64,000 bases of DNA from Alphaproteobacteria bacterium. GTDB taxonomy: Bacteria > Pseudomonadota > Alphaproteobacteria > UBA9219 > RFNS01. A model generated the notes under the pieces. It made no database searches and was not told where the DNA came from. It worked only from the letters and a program-made list of their open reading frames with translations. The position numbers and the translations under genes were made by a program. The stretch is from NCBI GenBank assembly GCA_037200005.1, contig JBBCGY010000001.1, forward strand, positions 1,139,812-1,203,811. Direction: 5' to 3'. How positions within the stretch are numbered: the first letter of the stretch is position 1; every line of letters starts with the position of its first letter. Of this stretch, positions 25,500 to 33,094 are shown piece by piece.

Positions 25500-25997
25500 A
25501 TGTCCGATATGCGGCTTCAATTTAGATCGGCAGCAAAAGAAATTTGTCAACCTGTCGAACAAAATACTGACAATAATAAAAGCTACGCGCAAGTTGCGCC
25601 TTCCGTCGAACAGCAAGCTGTCGAACGGAAAGCGTGCGGGCTAAAGCCCGAAAAATCAAAGGCCTTCCGGCTTGCCGTCCGGTTATCGGAATATGAGCGC
25701 GAATATGTTGTTCGACAGGCTGAAAAATCTTGTCTTACCATGAGCGATTATTTCCGGGCCTCCATATTGGGGCCGGGCTACGCCGTTACCATCGACCCAA
25801 TGAAGCGGCAGTTGTTACAGGATATGCTGCGTGAATTGAACCGCCAGGGCAATAACCTGAACCAGATCGCCCGGCTCCTGAATGCCGGGAACATGACGCC
25901 GGATCATGGGGAACGGGAACTAGCGCGATTGACGTATGCGCTGATCGCGGCACAACGGGCCGTGCGCGAAGCCTTGGCCGAAGGCAAGACCTATTGA
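25500..25997 (+). CDS. MobC-like relaxosome protein
   Basis: A 165-residue protein. KAFRLAVRLSEYEREYVVRQ followed by SCLTMSDYFRASILG is the ribbon-helix-helix part of MobC, and LNRQGNNLNQIARLLNAGN is the conserved MobC signature. It aids oriT opening by the relaxase that follows. The ATG at 25500 has GGAGG 7 bases before it. The TGA (25995-25997) overlaps the TTG start of the relaxase gene, indicating coupled translation. It is unrelated in detail to the MobC at 15285. Confidence 0.85.
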   Translation: MSDMRLQFRSAAKEICQPVEQNTDNNKSYAQVAPSVEQQAVERKACGLKPEKSKAFRLAVRLSEYEREYVVRQAEKSCLTMSDYFRASILGPGYAVTIDPMKRQLLQDMLRELNRQGNNLNQIARLLNAGNMTPDHGERELARLTYALIAAQRAVREALAEGKTY

Positions 25998-26764
25998 TTA
26001 TCAAAAGCCACATCCGGGGCGGCTATCGCGCCGCCGCCGACTATATGAAGGAGCAAGGCCAGAACGAGAAAACGCGCCTTATAGAAATCAGCGATCCTTC
26101 GGCCAAGAACCTTGACCAAGCGTTTCAGAAAATGTGGGAGGTCGCCAGCGCTACAAAATGCAAAAAGCCGCTGCACCATATCAGCATCAATCCAATGAAG
26201 GATGAACGCCTGACCGACGCGCAGGTTTTGGCGATTGTTTCCCGCTGCGAAGAAAAATACGGCTACCAGATGTTCCATCACCAGCGCGTGATTGTCGAAC
26301 ACGTCAAGGACGGGCGGCAACATTTTCACGTTATCTGGAACCGGGTAAGCCTTGTCACTGGCCGCACAGTCTGGCCGGGCCATCATTGGCTGAAATCCAA
26401 AGAAGTGTGCCGGGAGATGGAAAAGGAGCTTGAGCTGAAAAGCCCTACGCCCCGACAGTCAAAACATGGCCGCGCTCTGGCCGGTAACGGCAAAGCGCGG
26501 CGGCATACACCAGGAAGCAAGGCAAACGGCGTCCGCCAATCGGGCAGAAGCCGCATGACCAGCGCTCATCTTCCGGCAATGCCGAAGTTGCACATACCGC
26601 GCTTCAAAACACCGAGAGAAGAACGCCCCAATCCGCCACCGATGCCGATGCGGCCCATGCCGCAGCCTACGGGCTGGCCGCTGGCGGCGATTTTCGATTG
26701 GAAGAATTGGGGCCGCCGCGACCCGCGCGCATTTTTCAGAAAGTGGCCGGAATTGGCCTCTTGA
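25994..26764 (+). CDS. Relaxase/mobilization nuclease (second, compact type)
   Basis: A 256-residue relaxase starting with TTG at 25994 (MIIKSHIRGGYRAAADYM), the usual N-terminus for relaxase domains, overlapping the MobC stop. The metal motif is HFHVIWNRVS, preceded by HHQRVIVEHVKDGR. After about residue 160 the protein becomes basic and then proline-rich (RPNPPPMPMRPMPQPTGW), with none of the repeated modules seen in the other relaxase. The short length suggests a dedicated mobilization enzyme relying on a helper element for transfer. Confidence 0.85.
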   Translation: MIIKSHIRGGYRAAADYMKEQGQNEKTRLIEISDPSAKNLDQAFQKMWEVASATKCKKPLHHISINPMKDERLTDAQVLAIVSRCEEKYGYQMFHHQRVIVEHVKDGRQHFHVIWNRVSLVTGRTVWPGHHWLKSKEVCREMEKELELKSPTPRQSKHGRALAGNGKARRHTPGSKANGVRQSGRSRMTSAHLPAMPKLHIPRFKTPREERPNPPPMPMRPMPQPTGWPLAAIFDWKNWGRRDPRAFFRKWPELAS

Positions 26765-26793
26765 TACACCTCACATCACCGGAAGGAACGCCC

Positions 26794-26970
26794 ATGAATG
26801 AACCACGCATTCGTGCCGATAGCTTTGTCCTCAAATCCCGCCGGATTTGGATTTATCGCGTCCGCCATCGCGGCGGCGCGACGGTGCTTTGGACATCGGC
26901 GACGGACGCGCTGCGTTACCTCAAGGGCATTCAACGCCAGAGATTACAGGCCAAAAGCAAAGGCCGGTAA
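26794..26970 (+). CDS. Small basic hypothetical protein
   Basis: A 58-residue protein (MNEPRIRADSFVLKSRRIWI ... GIQRQRLQAKSKGR) with basic ends and a short beta-like core. GGAAGGAA precedes the ATG at 26794. It sits between the relaxase and the DUF736 gene on the same strand, probably in the same transcript. No function is recognised. Confidence 0.55.
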   Translation: MNEPRIRADSFVLKSRRIWIYRVRHRGGATVLWTSATDALRYLKGIQRQRLQAKSKGR

Positions 26971-27026
26971 TGCCGTCGCTGCATGATGCGGCACGGATTG
27001 TTTAACCCACAGCAAGGAGACGTTTA

Positions 27027-27470
27027 ATGAAAAACGGCAAAAAGAGTAGCATCAAGATCGGCAGCTTCGGGGAGGATGGCGACGGCTTCCTGCATGGCCG
27101 GATTTACGGCCTTGGCCTGGGCGTCGTCCCCGTCCTATTCGAGCCGCAGACCAGCAAGGGCGGCAAGAGTTATTATCGACTCGTTGCCGATCCCGACCAG
27201 AACCCGCATGAGATCGGCGCAGCCTTCCCGCGCGATAAGGACGGCATGACCTATTATTCCGTCAGTATCGACTCCCCGGCGCTTCCCGCGCCGATCAATG
27301 CGGCTCTGTTCAAGGACAGGGAAAACGGCGCATACAATCTTGTGTGGAGCCGCCAGGAAGAAGAAAAAGACCTCAAAGCCGAGGCCACGGTCAACGTCAA
27401 TGTCCAGCCGCAGCAGCAGGTGACGCAGGGCCGGAAGCCCAATGGCCAACAGCCCACGTTATCTATGTAA
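27027..27470 (+). CDS. DUF736 family protein
   Basis: A 147-residue DUF736 protein, a family common beside conjugation and mobilization genes in alphaproteobacteria and often exploited as an integrative-element marker. IGSFGEDGDGFLHGRIYGLGLG and the segment YYRLVADPDQNPHEIGAAF fit the family, as does the beta-rich centre. The tail is Gln-rich and low in complexity. The start has AAGGAGACG upstream, and the gene is closed by the terminator at 27485-27513. The function of the family is unknown. Confidence 0.85.
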   Translation: MKNGKKSSIKIGSFGEDGDGFLHGRIYGLGLGVVPVLFEPQTSKGGKSYYRLVADPDQNPHEIGAAFPRDKDGMTYYSVSIDSPALPAPINAALFKDRENGAYNLVWSRQEEEKDLKAEATVNVNVQPQQQVTQGRKPNGQQPTLSM

Positions 27471-27484
27471 ATAAATTTCCTTTC

Positions 27485-27513
27485 CCCGCAGGGTGAAAGC
27501 CCTGCGGGATTTT
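27485..27513 (+). terminator. Rho-independent terminator after the DUF736 gene
   Basis: CCCGCAGGG and CCCTGCGGG pair around TGAAAG and are followed by ATTTTAT. It ends the mobC-relaxase-DUF736 unit and separates it from the convergent DUF3644 gene. Confidence 0.8.
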
Positions 27514-27524
27514 ATAGGAATCCG

Positions 27525-28718
27525 TCAAATCTTATGGGATTTGATCTTATCGAATTCCTCACTACTCGCAACCAGATCGCACAAGCGCCCAATCCATGAT
27601 TCGGAATATGAATAGCTTTTATAAATTGGGTGATAGATACAGTAGTCCTTATTGGTGTTCTCCGGTTGGGGGTTATTACCTTTGGGGCGAATCTTAAATA
27701 AGGAAAGCGCCTGTGAGTGGTTGTGAACCGTAAATTTCTTTTTGGTTTCCTTCATGACCAGCTTGCATACATCCGTTGGCTTGTATGGATATAGCGCGTC
27801 GGAAATAACCCTCTTTTCGAGAACATTGCATATTTCTTTGCCCTCGGCGGAGTCGGGACGAACAAATTGAATATGAGCACGACTTTTGGCCGCGCTTTGC
27901 AATGTATATATGACTTTGAATTGGTATTCTAAGTCAGCAAGTTCTGCCTCCGTGTGTGATTGCTGTAAGCTGGCGTCTAGCGCCTTAATTTGCGGGGGAA
28001 TATCATGTTTCTCAAGCTCCACTAATTGCTCAAATTCTAGCTTTGCAAATTGCAAGGCCAATGACAGCTCATTGCTTAATGAGAGATTATTGCCAAAGAG
28101 CGCACATAAGGTTTTATCAAAATTTAGACAGCACGCCTGAAAGAGGGGGAAAAATTTGTAATCAGCGCGACCTAGCAACTGATGCTCTACCGTATCCCGA
28201 ATTTTCTTTACGTCAGTCATATTGTTTTTAATGCCCTGCGAGAGCGGGCAATCTTCACGTTGAAGCATCTGACTCAGGAGTAATGACAATCCATCGTCAT
28301 TGATGATTTTAATTCCCTTGCGCTGATAGTATTCGTGCAAAAGATATGTCCATGCAATGTTAGCTAGGACTGAAAAAACCTCTGTTTTGAAACGCAGCCC
28401 AGGATTATTAAAAGCTTGCACTGCTAAGATCATCGCTTCACGCGCGCGAAGCAAACGCTCGTCATCAAATAGATTTAACCCTGTGTGCGGGTCATACGCT
28501 TTTTTCTTTCTAATATAGAAATCGAGGTCATCGTCATTCGCAGCTTTAACGGAGCTATCATTCTTGACCTCTGTAATTCTGGCACTATTTATCGTGGCTC
28601 TGCGATGAACATTCACTAAAGCCTGAATATCCTGATTGCGCCATCCTCTTGCAAGCAGCCCCTTGATGATGGGCTTTTCTGTTTTTGTTAAAGTGCCTTC
28701 GGCTTTGCGAATGAGCAT
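27525..28718 (-). CDS. DUF3644 (HEPN-type) protein, possible RNase of a defence system
   Basis: A 397-residue protein. Residues about 8-45 look like a helix-turn-helix (ARGWRNQDIQALVNVHRRAT). The region from about 88 to 200 matches DUF3644: EAMILAVQAFNNPGLRFKTE, then a helical stretch, then R174-DTVE-H179 and FFPLFQACCLNFD. The R-x4-H is the HEPN RNase motif, so a ribonuclease role is likely by family logic. The C-terminal third is unrecognised, with YIYHP-like aromatic segments. It is monocistronic, convergent to the DUF736 unit, and less G/C-rich than its neighbours. DUF3644 proteins occur in defence islands; no partner gene is obvious. Confidence 0.7.
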   Translation of the reverse strand: MLIRKAEGTLTKTEKPIIKGLLARGWRNQDIQALVNVHRRATINSARITEVKNDSSVKAANDDDLDFYIRKKKAYDPHTGLNLFDDERLLRAREAMILAVQAFNNPGLRFKTEVFSVLANIAWTYLLHEYYQRKGIKIINDDGLSLLLSQMLQREDCPLSQGIKNNMTDVKKIRDTVEHQLLGRADYKFFPLFQACCLNFDKTLCALFGNNLSLSNELSLALQFAKLEFEQLVELEKHDIPPQIKALDASLQQSHTEAELADLEYQFKVIYTLQSAAKSRAHIQFVRPDSAEGKEICNVLEKRVISDALYPYKPTDVCKLVMKETKKKFTVHNHSQALSLFKIRPKGNNPQPENTNKDYCIYHPIYKSYSYSESWIGRLCDLVASSEEFDKIKSHKI

Positions 28719-29070
28719 GAATGATCCCTGAAAGCGCTATGAGATAGCCTACTATTATTCTTATTGTAGCGCCAACCCATGAATACATAAGTAGGTTGAC
28801 TTTCCGCGAGGGCGCGGAAAGCGGTCCGCGCCGCTGTTATGCCGCGCCATTTCTAAACATTGAAAACTCACTAAAACAAGCCACGCGGCGCGGCGGCTTG
28901 CTACGCGGTGCGCCGCTATGGAGCGCCTTCCGCTTCCGTGGCCGCAAGCGACCACAAGAAAGATTGCCAGCGAGCGTGAGCGAGGGCGGAGGATGCCGCT
29001 CTTCAAATTCCCAACGCCTTTCCCGCTGGGAGAGGCGTTTTTGATTCTAGCTAAAGAAAAGGAGGGACAT
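28719..29070. other. Non-coding stretch between DUF3644 gene and small ORF
   Basis: No convincing gene in about 350 bases. It contains a perfect 9-bp hairpin (CTTTCCGCG, loop AGGG, CGCGGAAAG, 28799-28820), several G/C-rich inverted patches to about 28930 and a terminator-like hairpin at 29013-29042. The DUF3644 promoter must lie near its left end. Confidence 0.5.
29013..29042 (+). terminator. Terminator-like hairpin
   Basis: AACGCCT and CCC pair with GGG and AGGCGTT around GCT, followed by TTT. It sits just ahead of the small gene at 29071 and may isolate the recombinase unit from upstream transcription. Confidence 0.6.
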
Positions 29071-29232
29071 ATGATCACAGTCGATTACAAGCGCTTCCAA
29101 GGTATATTAAACAAGCATTACCCGGAGAAACCCGTTACCGAAGACGAAGCCGCCGAAGCCTTTCACAATCTCGCGGACTTCATCAATCTGCTGATACAGA
29201 TCGATAAGGAAGCCAAGAAACTCCAGCAATAA
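29071..29232 (+). CDS. Small hypothetical protein before the recombinase
   Basis: A 53-residue acidic helical protein (MITVDYKRFQGILNKHYPEK, then EDEAAEAFHNLADFINLL). A near-perfect ribosome binding site, AAAGGAGGGACAT, precedes the ATG, which is the main support for coding. It is 116 bases upstream of the serine recombinase on the same strand and could be an excision or regulatory factor; that is only inference from place and size. Confidence 0.6.
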   Translation: MITVDYKRFQGILNKHYPEKPVTEDEAAEAFHNLADFINLLIQIDKEAKKLQQ

Positions 29233-29272
29233 ACAGCAAACCAGTTACCGGAATTCCTAATTTTTAGAACTA

Positions 29273-29286
29273 AAATCCCGTAGGGG
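29273..29286 (+). repeat. Inverted 14-bp copy of the tRNA-Glu 3' end, att-like
   Basis: AAATCCCGTAGGGG at 29273-29286 is identical to the T-arm/acceptor end of the tRNA-Glu gene at 30815-30890, but in opposite orientation to it (tRNA copy at 30834-30821). It lies 61 bases upstream of the serine recombinase start, so the two copies bracket the recombinase gene. An attachment-site relic or second crossover site is likely. Confidence 0.65.
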
Positions 29287-29347
29287 TGTATTGACCCTGC
29301 CTTTCGATTGCTTCTTGATTTGATATGTCCAAAAACAGGAGGCCCAT

Positions 29348-30949
29348 ATGCGCCCAGCCGTCATTCTCGCCCGTGTATCCAGTGCCGAACAGGAAGCCGG
29401 TCATTCGCTTGAGGCACAGCTTGCCAATCTCCAGGAATACGCGGCTCGCCGTGAGCTTGAAGTCGTGCAGGTCTTTCGTATCATCGAAAGCTCGACCAAA
29501 GGCCATCGCCCGGAATTCGAGCAGATGATCGAATTCATCGGCAAGCAGAAGCAGCGTACGGCCTTGGTGATCGATTGCGTTGACCGGCTCCAGCGCAGTT
29601 TTACCCATACGCCCATTCTGAACGCCCTTATGGAAAAGAACCTGCTCGAAATCCATTTCGTGCGCGAGGGCAATGTCATCGATAAAGATGCCAACAGCAT
29701 GCAAAAGCTCATGTGGAACATGGGAACGGTCATGGCGCAGTCCTATACCGACCAGCTTTCCGATAACGTCCGGCGCAGCATCAAACACAAGCTGGAGAAC
29801 GGGGAATGGATCGCCCAGGCCCCCCTTGGCTATCTGAATGTCACCGATCCGGCTACCGGACGCAACAGCATCATTCCTGACCCTAGCCGCGCCTTCCTCA
29901 TCAAGCGCATATTCTCCGAATATGCTTGTGGCACGGTATCAATGGCCGAATTGTGCCGCAAATCCAAGGAATGGGGCTTGTTAAGCCGCAAGGACAAGCC
30001 TTTGGGACTGCAAACCGTCGCTAATATCCTGGGCAATCCGTTCTATGCCGGGGTTATGCGGATCAAGGACAAGGAATATCCTCATAGCTATGCGCCCCTG
30101 GTCGAATGGAGCGTTTACCGGGCCTGCCAGCAGCGCAAACGCAGCGCGGGCATGCCGCAGAAAGAAATCCGCAAGACCCGGCACCCCTTCCTGCTACGCG
30201 GCTTGATCACCTGCGCCGTGTCCGGGCGTAAAGTGACCTGCGCTCTGCAAAAAAAGCGGTATGTCTATCTGATGAGCCGTGACCCGGCCAACAAGGACAA
30301 AATCATGTGGGTAAAGGAGGACGGGGTTGTTAAGCAGCTTCGGGACGTTCTACAATCCTTTAAGCTACCAGACGAACTGCTCGCGGAAATGACCGACTAT
30401 ATCAAGCGCATCCATGAAGCCGAGAAAGACCATCACCGCGCCCGGATCAAAGAGCTACGGACCGAGCATGAGGGACTTACGGTCAAAAGCAATCGCCTGT
30501 CCGATTTGCTCGTTGACGGGCATATCGAGACCGATCTGTATAAGGCCAAGAATCAGGAACTAGCCCGGCGCAGGCAGGAGTTGGCTTTCATTCTCAAGGA
30601 CAGCGATCAGGCCGATGACAAATTCAAGGATGCCATGTGCGACATCATCGGCTTGGTCGGAAAAAGCTATGATTTGTTCGAGAGTTCTAAAACAGATCAA
30701 AAGCGCCAACTGCTCGGATTCGTGTTTTCGAACCTGAAATTGGAAGGGCCAACCCTAAGATATACCTTGAGAAAACCCTTCGATGTGTTCTCTCAACTGC
30801 CTCATAATCCCGAATGGCGTCCCCTACGGGATTTGAACCCGTGTTACCGCCGTGAGAGGGCGATGTCCTGGGCCACTAGACGAAGGGGACTAATAGCGGT
30901 CTCGGAAGCTCTCGGCATTAGCCTTTCGGGCATGAAGAAGCAAGCTTGA
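29348..30949 (+). CDS. Large serine recombinase/integrase, frame running through tRNA-Glu
   Basis: A 533-residue site-specific recombinase. The catalytic serine is in LARVSSAEQE near the N-terminus, followed by the resolvase-domain segments VIDCVDRLQRS and TDQLSDNVRRSIKHKLENG. A recombinase domain (about 165-300, GLQTVANILGNPFYAGVMRI), a probable zinc-ribbon region (LITCAVSGRKVTC, with paired Cys) and a long coiled coil (about 345-430) follow. AGGAGG precedes the ATG. From about residue 490 the frame reads antisense through the tRNA-Glu gene (WRPLRDLNPCYRRER), so the last 45 residues are chromosomal. This is the hallmark of integration into the tRNA 3' end. It is probably the integrase of the island to its left. 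Confidence 0.88.
   Translation: MRPAVILARVSSAEQEAGHSLEAQLANLQEYAARRELEVVQVFRIIESSTKGHRPEFEQMIEFIGKQKQRTALVIDCVDRLQRSFTHTPILNALMEKNLLEIHFVREGNVIDKDANSMQKLMWNMGTVMAQSYTDQLSDNVRRSIKHKLENGEWIAQAPLGYLNVTDPATGRNSIIPDPSRAFLIKRIFSEYACGTVSMAELCRKSKEWGLLSRKDKPLGLQTVANILGNPFYAGVMRIKDKEYPHSYAPLVEWSVYRACQQRKRSAGMPQKEIRKTRHPFLLRGLITCAVSGRKVTCALQKKRYVYLMSRDPANKDKIMWVKEDGVVKQLRDVLQSFKLPDELLAEMTDYIKRIHEAEKDHHRARIKELRTEHEGLTVKSNRLSDLLVDGHIETDLYKAKNQELARRRQELAFILKDSDQADDKFKDAMCDIIGLVGKSYDLFESSKTDQKRQLLGFVFSNLKLEGPTLRYTLRKPFDVFSQLPHNPEWRPLRDLNPCYRRERAMSWATRRRGLIAVSEALGISLSGMKKQA
30815..30890 (-). tRNA. tRNA-Glu (CTC)
   Basis: On the minus strand the gene begins GTCCCCTTCGTCTAG and ends AGGGGACGCCA. The acceptor stem pairs GTCCCCT with AGGGGAC, and CCA is encoded. 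The anticodon loop is CTCTCAC, giving anticodon CTC. The T-loop is GGGTTCAAATCCC. Its 3' end faces the accessory island and overlaps the recombinase reading frame, so it is the likely integration site. Confidence 0.95.
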
Positions 30950-30987
30950 TATTGGCGACCACCGCTCATTGGCAATGGCGGGAATAT

Positions 30988-31422
30988 TCATGACCCCAGT
31001 TCCCGCAGCACTTTTGCCCATACTTCTTTCAGCGTCTCGGACAGCTCGCGCAAGCTCTTGTATCCTCCCGCGAACAGCACGATCATCCATGGCAGCGCCG
31101 ACAGCAGCAAGATCACGGCCACGGTTTTGCGCCAGCCATCATGTTCCAGGCGCTCTTGGGCGACGATGATGACCGAGCGCTGAACGCCGGCCAGCGGCTC
31201 GCCGTTCTTCAGCATTTGCAGCAGCTCGTAGGGCGTGCAGACCGGTTTCAGCCCCGAGTTTTGGCTTACGCCCATATCGGCGCTATAGGCGAACATATTG
31301 CGGCAGCTATTTTGAATATCGGCGAGCTTGCGGTCGGCTTCGTGGGTGCCGGTACTGTGGTAAATCGTCAGTCCGGCAGCGAACAGCGCCCCGGCAAAAA
31401 GGATCCTGGTTTCTTTCCGCAC
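30988..31422 (-). CDS. Hypothetical two-pass membrane protein
   Basis: About 144 residues. One hydrophobic segment is near the N-terminus (ILFAGALFAAGLTIY) and a second near the C-terminus (VAVILLLSALPWMIVLFAGG). Between them is a periplasmic-type loop with two Cys (QNSCRNMF, KPVCTPYEL) that could form a disulfide. The GTG at 31422 is chosen over the upstream ATG at 31518 because the extra 32 residues are polar and the first membrane segment then starts properly. No family is recognised. It lies between tRNA-Glu and tRNA-Ser. Confidence 0.6.
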   Translation of the reverse strand: MRKETRILFAGALFAAGLTIYHSTGTHEADRKLADIQNSCRNMFAYSADMGVSQNSGLKPVCTPYELLQMLKNGEPLAGVQRSVIIVAQERLEHDGWRKTVAVILLLSALPWMIVLFAGGYKSLRELSETLKEVWAKVLRELGS

Positions 31423-31633
31423 GTTTCCGCCCCCCTTTCTTTTGCGTCTTTTTTCTTCTTCGGCAACACTATAAATATGCCCATCCTTATTGACAACATC
31501 GCCGTGAAAACCCTTCAACCCGCATTGGCTGCGCGTAATACTTATCTATAAATGCATGGAAGGGTCGATTTGGGAGCCGGTGACGATTTTTCTTCACGGC
31601 AATGGCTTGTAACTGTATGATTTTGCTGCGCGC

Positions 31634-31723
31634 GGATGGGTGGTCGAGTGGTTTATGGCTCCGGTCTTGAAAACCGGCGTGCCCGCAAGGGTACCGTGAG
31701 TTCGAATCTCACCCCATCCGCCA
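31634..31723 (+). tRNA. tRNA-Ser (TGA)
   Basis: A 90-base tRNA with the long variable arm typical of serine. The acceptor stem GGATGGG pairs with CCCATCC, then G and encoded CCA (31721-31723). The anticodon loop CTTGAAA gives anticodon TGA, and the T-loop is GAGTTCGAATCTC. Confidence 0.96.
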
Positions 31724-31758
31724 AAATTCATCGCATAAGCCACTATGGAGAACGCCTA

Positions 31759-32472
31759 ATGAGCGCAAATGTTCGGCATGGTTTTTTCGACGCTCAGGGG
31801 GAGAGGCTGGGCTTTTCGGAATTCACCCCGGCCAGCAAGCCCGCTCACACAAAATTTTTATCGCTGCATGGCGCGGGCAAGGCCGTGCGCCAAAGAGTCT
31901 TCTATCTGACGGACGATCTCATCGAGGCGGGCCTGGGCTTCTTTTGTTTCGACTTCTCCGGCCATGGCGAGAGCAGCGGCGCCATGGCGGCATCGACATT
32001 GGAGAAGCGGCGCAACGAGGCGCTCGCCGCCTATCATTTCATGGGCCCGCCTGCGCCGACCATTTTGTCCGGCAACAGCATGGGCGGGTATATCGCCGCC
32101 GAACTGATCAAGGATGCGCCGATCGACCATCTCATTCTGTTCTGCCCGGCGCTCTATGCCGCTTCGGCTTATGACGTGCCGTTCGACGAGCGGTTCACTG
32201 AAATATTGCGGACGCCGGATAGTTTTGAAAATAACCGCGTCCTCGACCATGCCTCAAAATTTTCCGGCAGCGTTCTACTGATTATCGGCGAGAATGACAG
32301 CGTCATTCCGGACCGCGTGATGAAGCTTTATGACGCCGCTTTCGTGAACGCGAAGAAAAAGGAATTCGCCGTCGTGCCGGACGCGGGACACCAAATCCAT
32401 GTCTGGGCCGCCGAAGATAAAGCGAGGACCAAAAGCATGACGCGCCGGTTGCTGGATTTTATCGCGGCTTAA
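31759..32472 (+). CDS. Alpha/beta hydrolase
   Basis: A 237-residue alpha/beta hydrolase. FDFSGHGESSG follows the oxyanion-hole loop (LSLHGAGKAVRQ), the nucleophile is in SGNSMGGYIAAEL (G-x-S-x-G), the acid is in GENDSVIPD and the His in DAGHQIHVW. The overall shape is that of short serine esterases or thioesterases. The substrate is unknown. The ATG at 31759 is used; it follows the tRNA-Ser gene by 35 bases. Confidence 0.82.
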   Translation: MSANVRHGFFDAQGERLGFSEFTPASKPAHTKFLSLHGAGKAVRQRVFYLTDDLIEAGLGFFCFDFSGHGESSGAMAASTLEKRRNEALAAYHFMGPPAPTILSGNSMGGYIAAELIKDAPIDHLILFCPALYAASAYDVPFDERFTEILRTPDSFENNRVLDHASKFSGSVLLIIGENDSVIPDRVMKLYDAAFVNAKKKEFAVVPDAGHQIHVWAAEDKARTKSMTRRLLDFIAA

Positions 32473-32474
32473 GT

Positions 32475-32921
32475 CTAGCCGAATTCCGGCGGCATGATAA
32501 TCATCCAGCCGACGCCGAAACGGTCGGTCAGCATGCCGAAGCAGGGCGACCAGAATGTCTTGTTCAGCGGCATCTGCACCTGGCCGCCATCCGACAGCGA
32601 CGCGAATACGCTGGCCGCCTCGGCCTCCGTCGCGACGGACAGGGAAAGCGAGAACCCGCTAAATCCCGCGCCTTCGCCGCACCCGTCGGAAGCCATGACC
32701 GTCGTCCCCCGGATGCGGAAAGAGGAATGCATGACCTTACTCTCGAACCCCGGCTGCAACATGCCGGGCGGAGGAGGCTCGGGGCTCTCGTCGAACCGCA
32801 TGATCATGTCCACTTGAGCGCCCAGCGCCGACTGGTAAAATTCGAGCGCCTCTTCGCAACGGCCTCCAAAAAATAGGTAGGGCTGTATCGCCATGGATAT
32901 CCCCTTCTTCGCCTCGTTCAT
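32475..32921 (-). CDS. VOC family protein (PhnB/glyoxalase-like)
   Basis: A 148-residue vicinal-oxygen-chelate fold protein of the PhnB-like type. Segments PYLFFGGRCEEALEFYQSAL, FRIRGTTVMASDGCG and FWSPCFGMLTDRFGVGWMI match the repeated beta-alpha-beta modules of that family. AGGAGA is 6 bases before the ATG at 32921; a second start at MAIQPYLFF is also possible. The substrate is unknown, since members range from metal-dependent enzymes to binding proteins. It converges with the hydrolase gene. Confidence 0.8.
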   Translation of the reverse strand: MNEAKKGISMAIQPYLFFGGRCEEALEFYQSALGAQVDMIMRFDESPEPPPPGMLQPGFESKVMHSSFRIRGTTVMASDGCGEGAGFSGFSLSLSVATEAEAASVFASLSDGGQVQMPLNKTFWSPCFGMLTDRFGVGWMIIMPPEFG

Positions 32922-33094
32922 GATTTCTCCTCAGGGCTGCAAAACGATCCGGATCATAGGCCGGCAAAGATAGCTATGATATAAGAAAGTGCGGGCCCGA
33001 AGATCAAGAAGCGTCGCGGGCCCCTTGCATTAAGCGGCAGCCTTCCTCAAAATGGCGGCGGATATTTCACCGATAAAAACGCGAGGGCCTTGCC

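Noticed and set aside
9771-30949. A CRISPR array in the defence-bearing island
   Set aside because: No set of regularly spaced direct repeats was seen in the intergenic stretches, and no cas gene.
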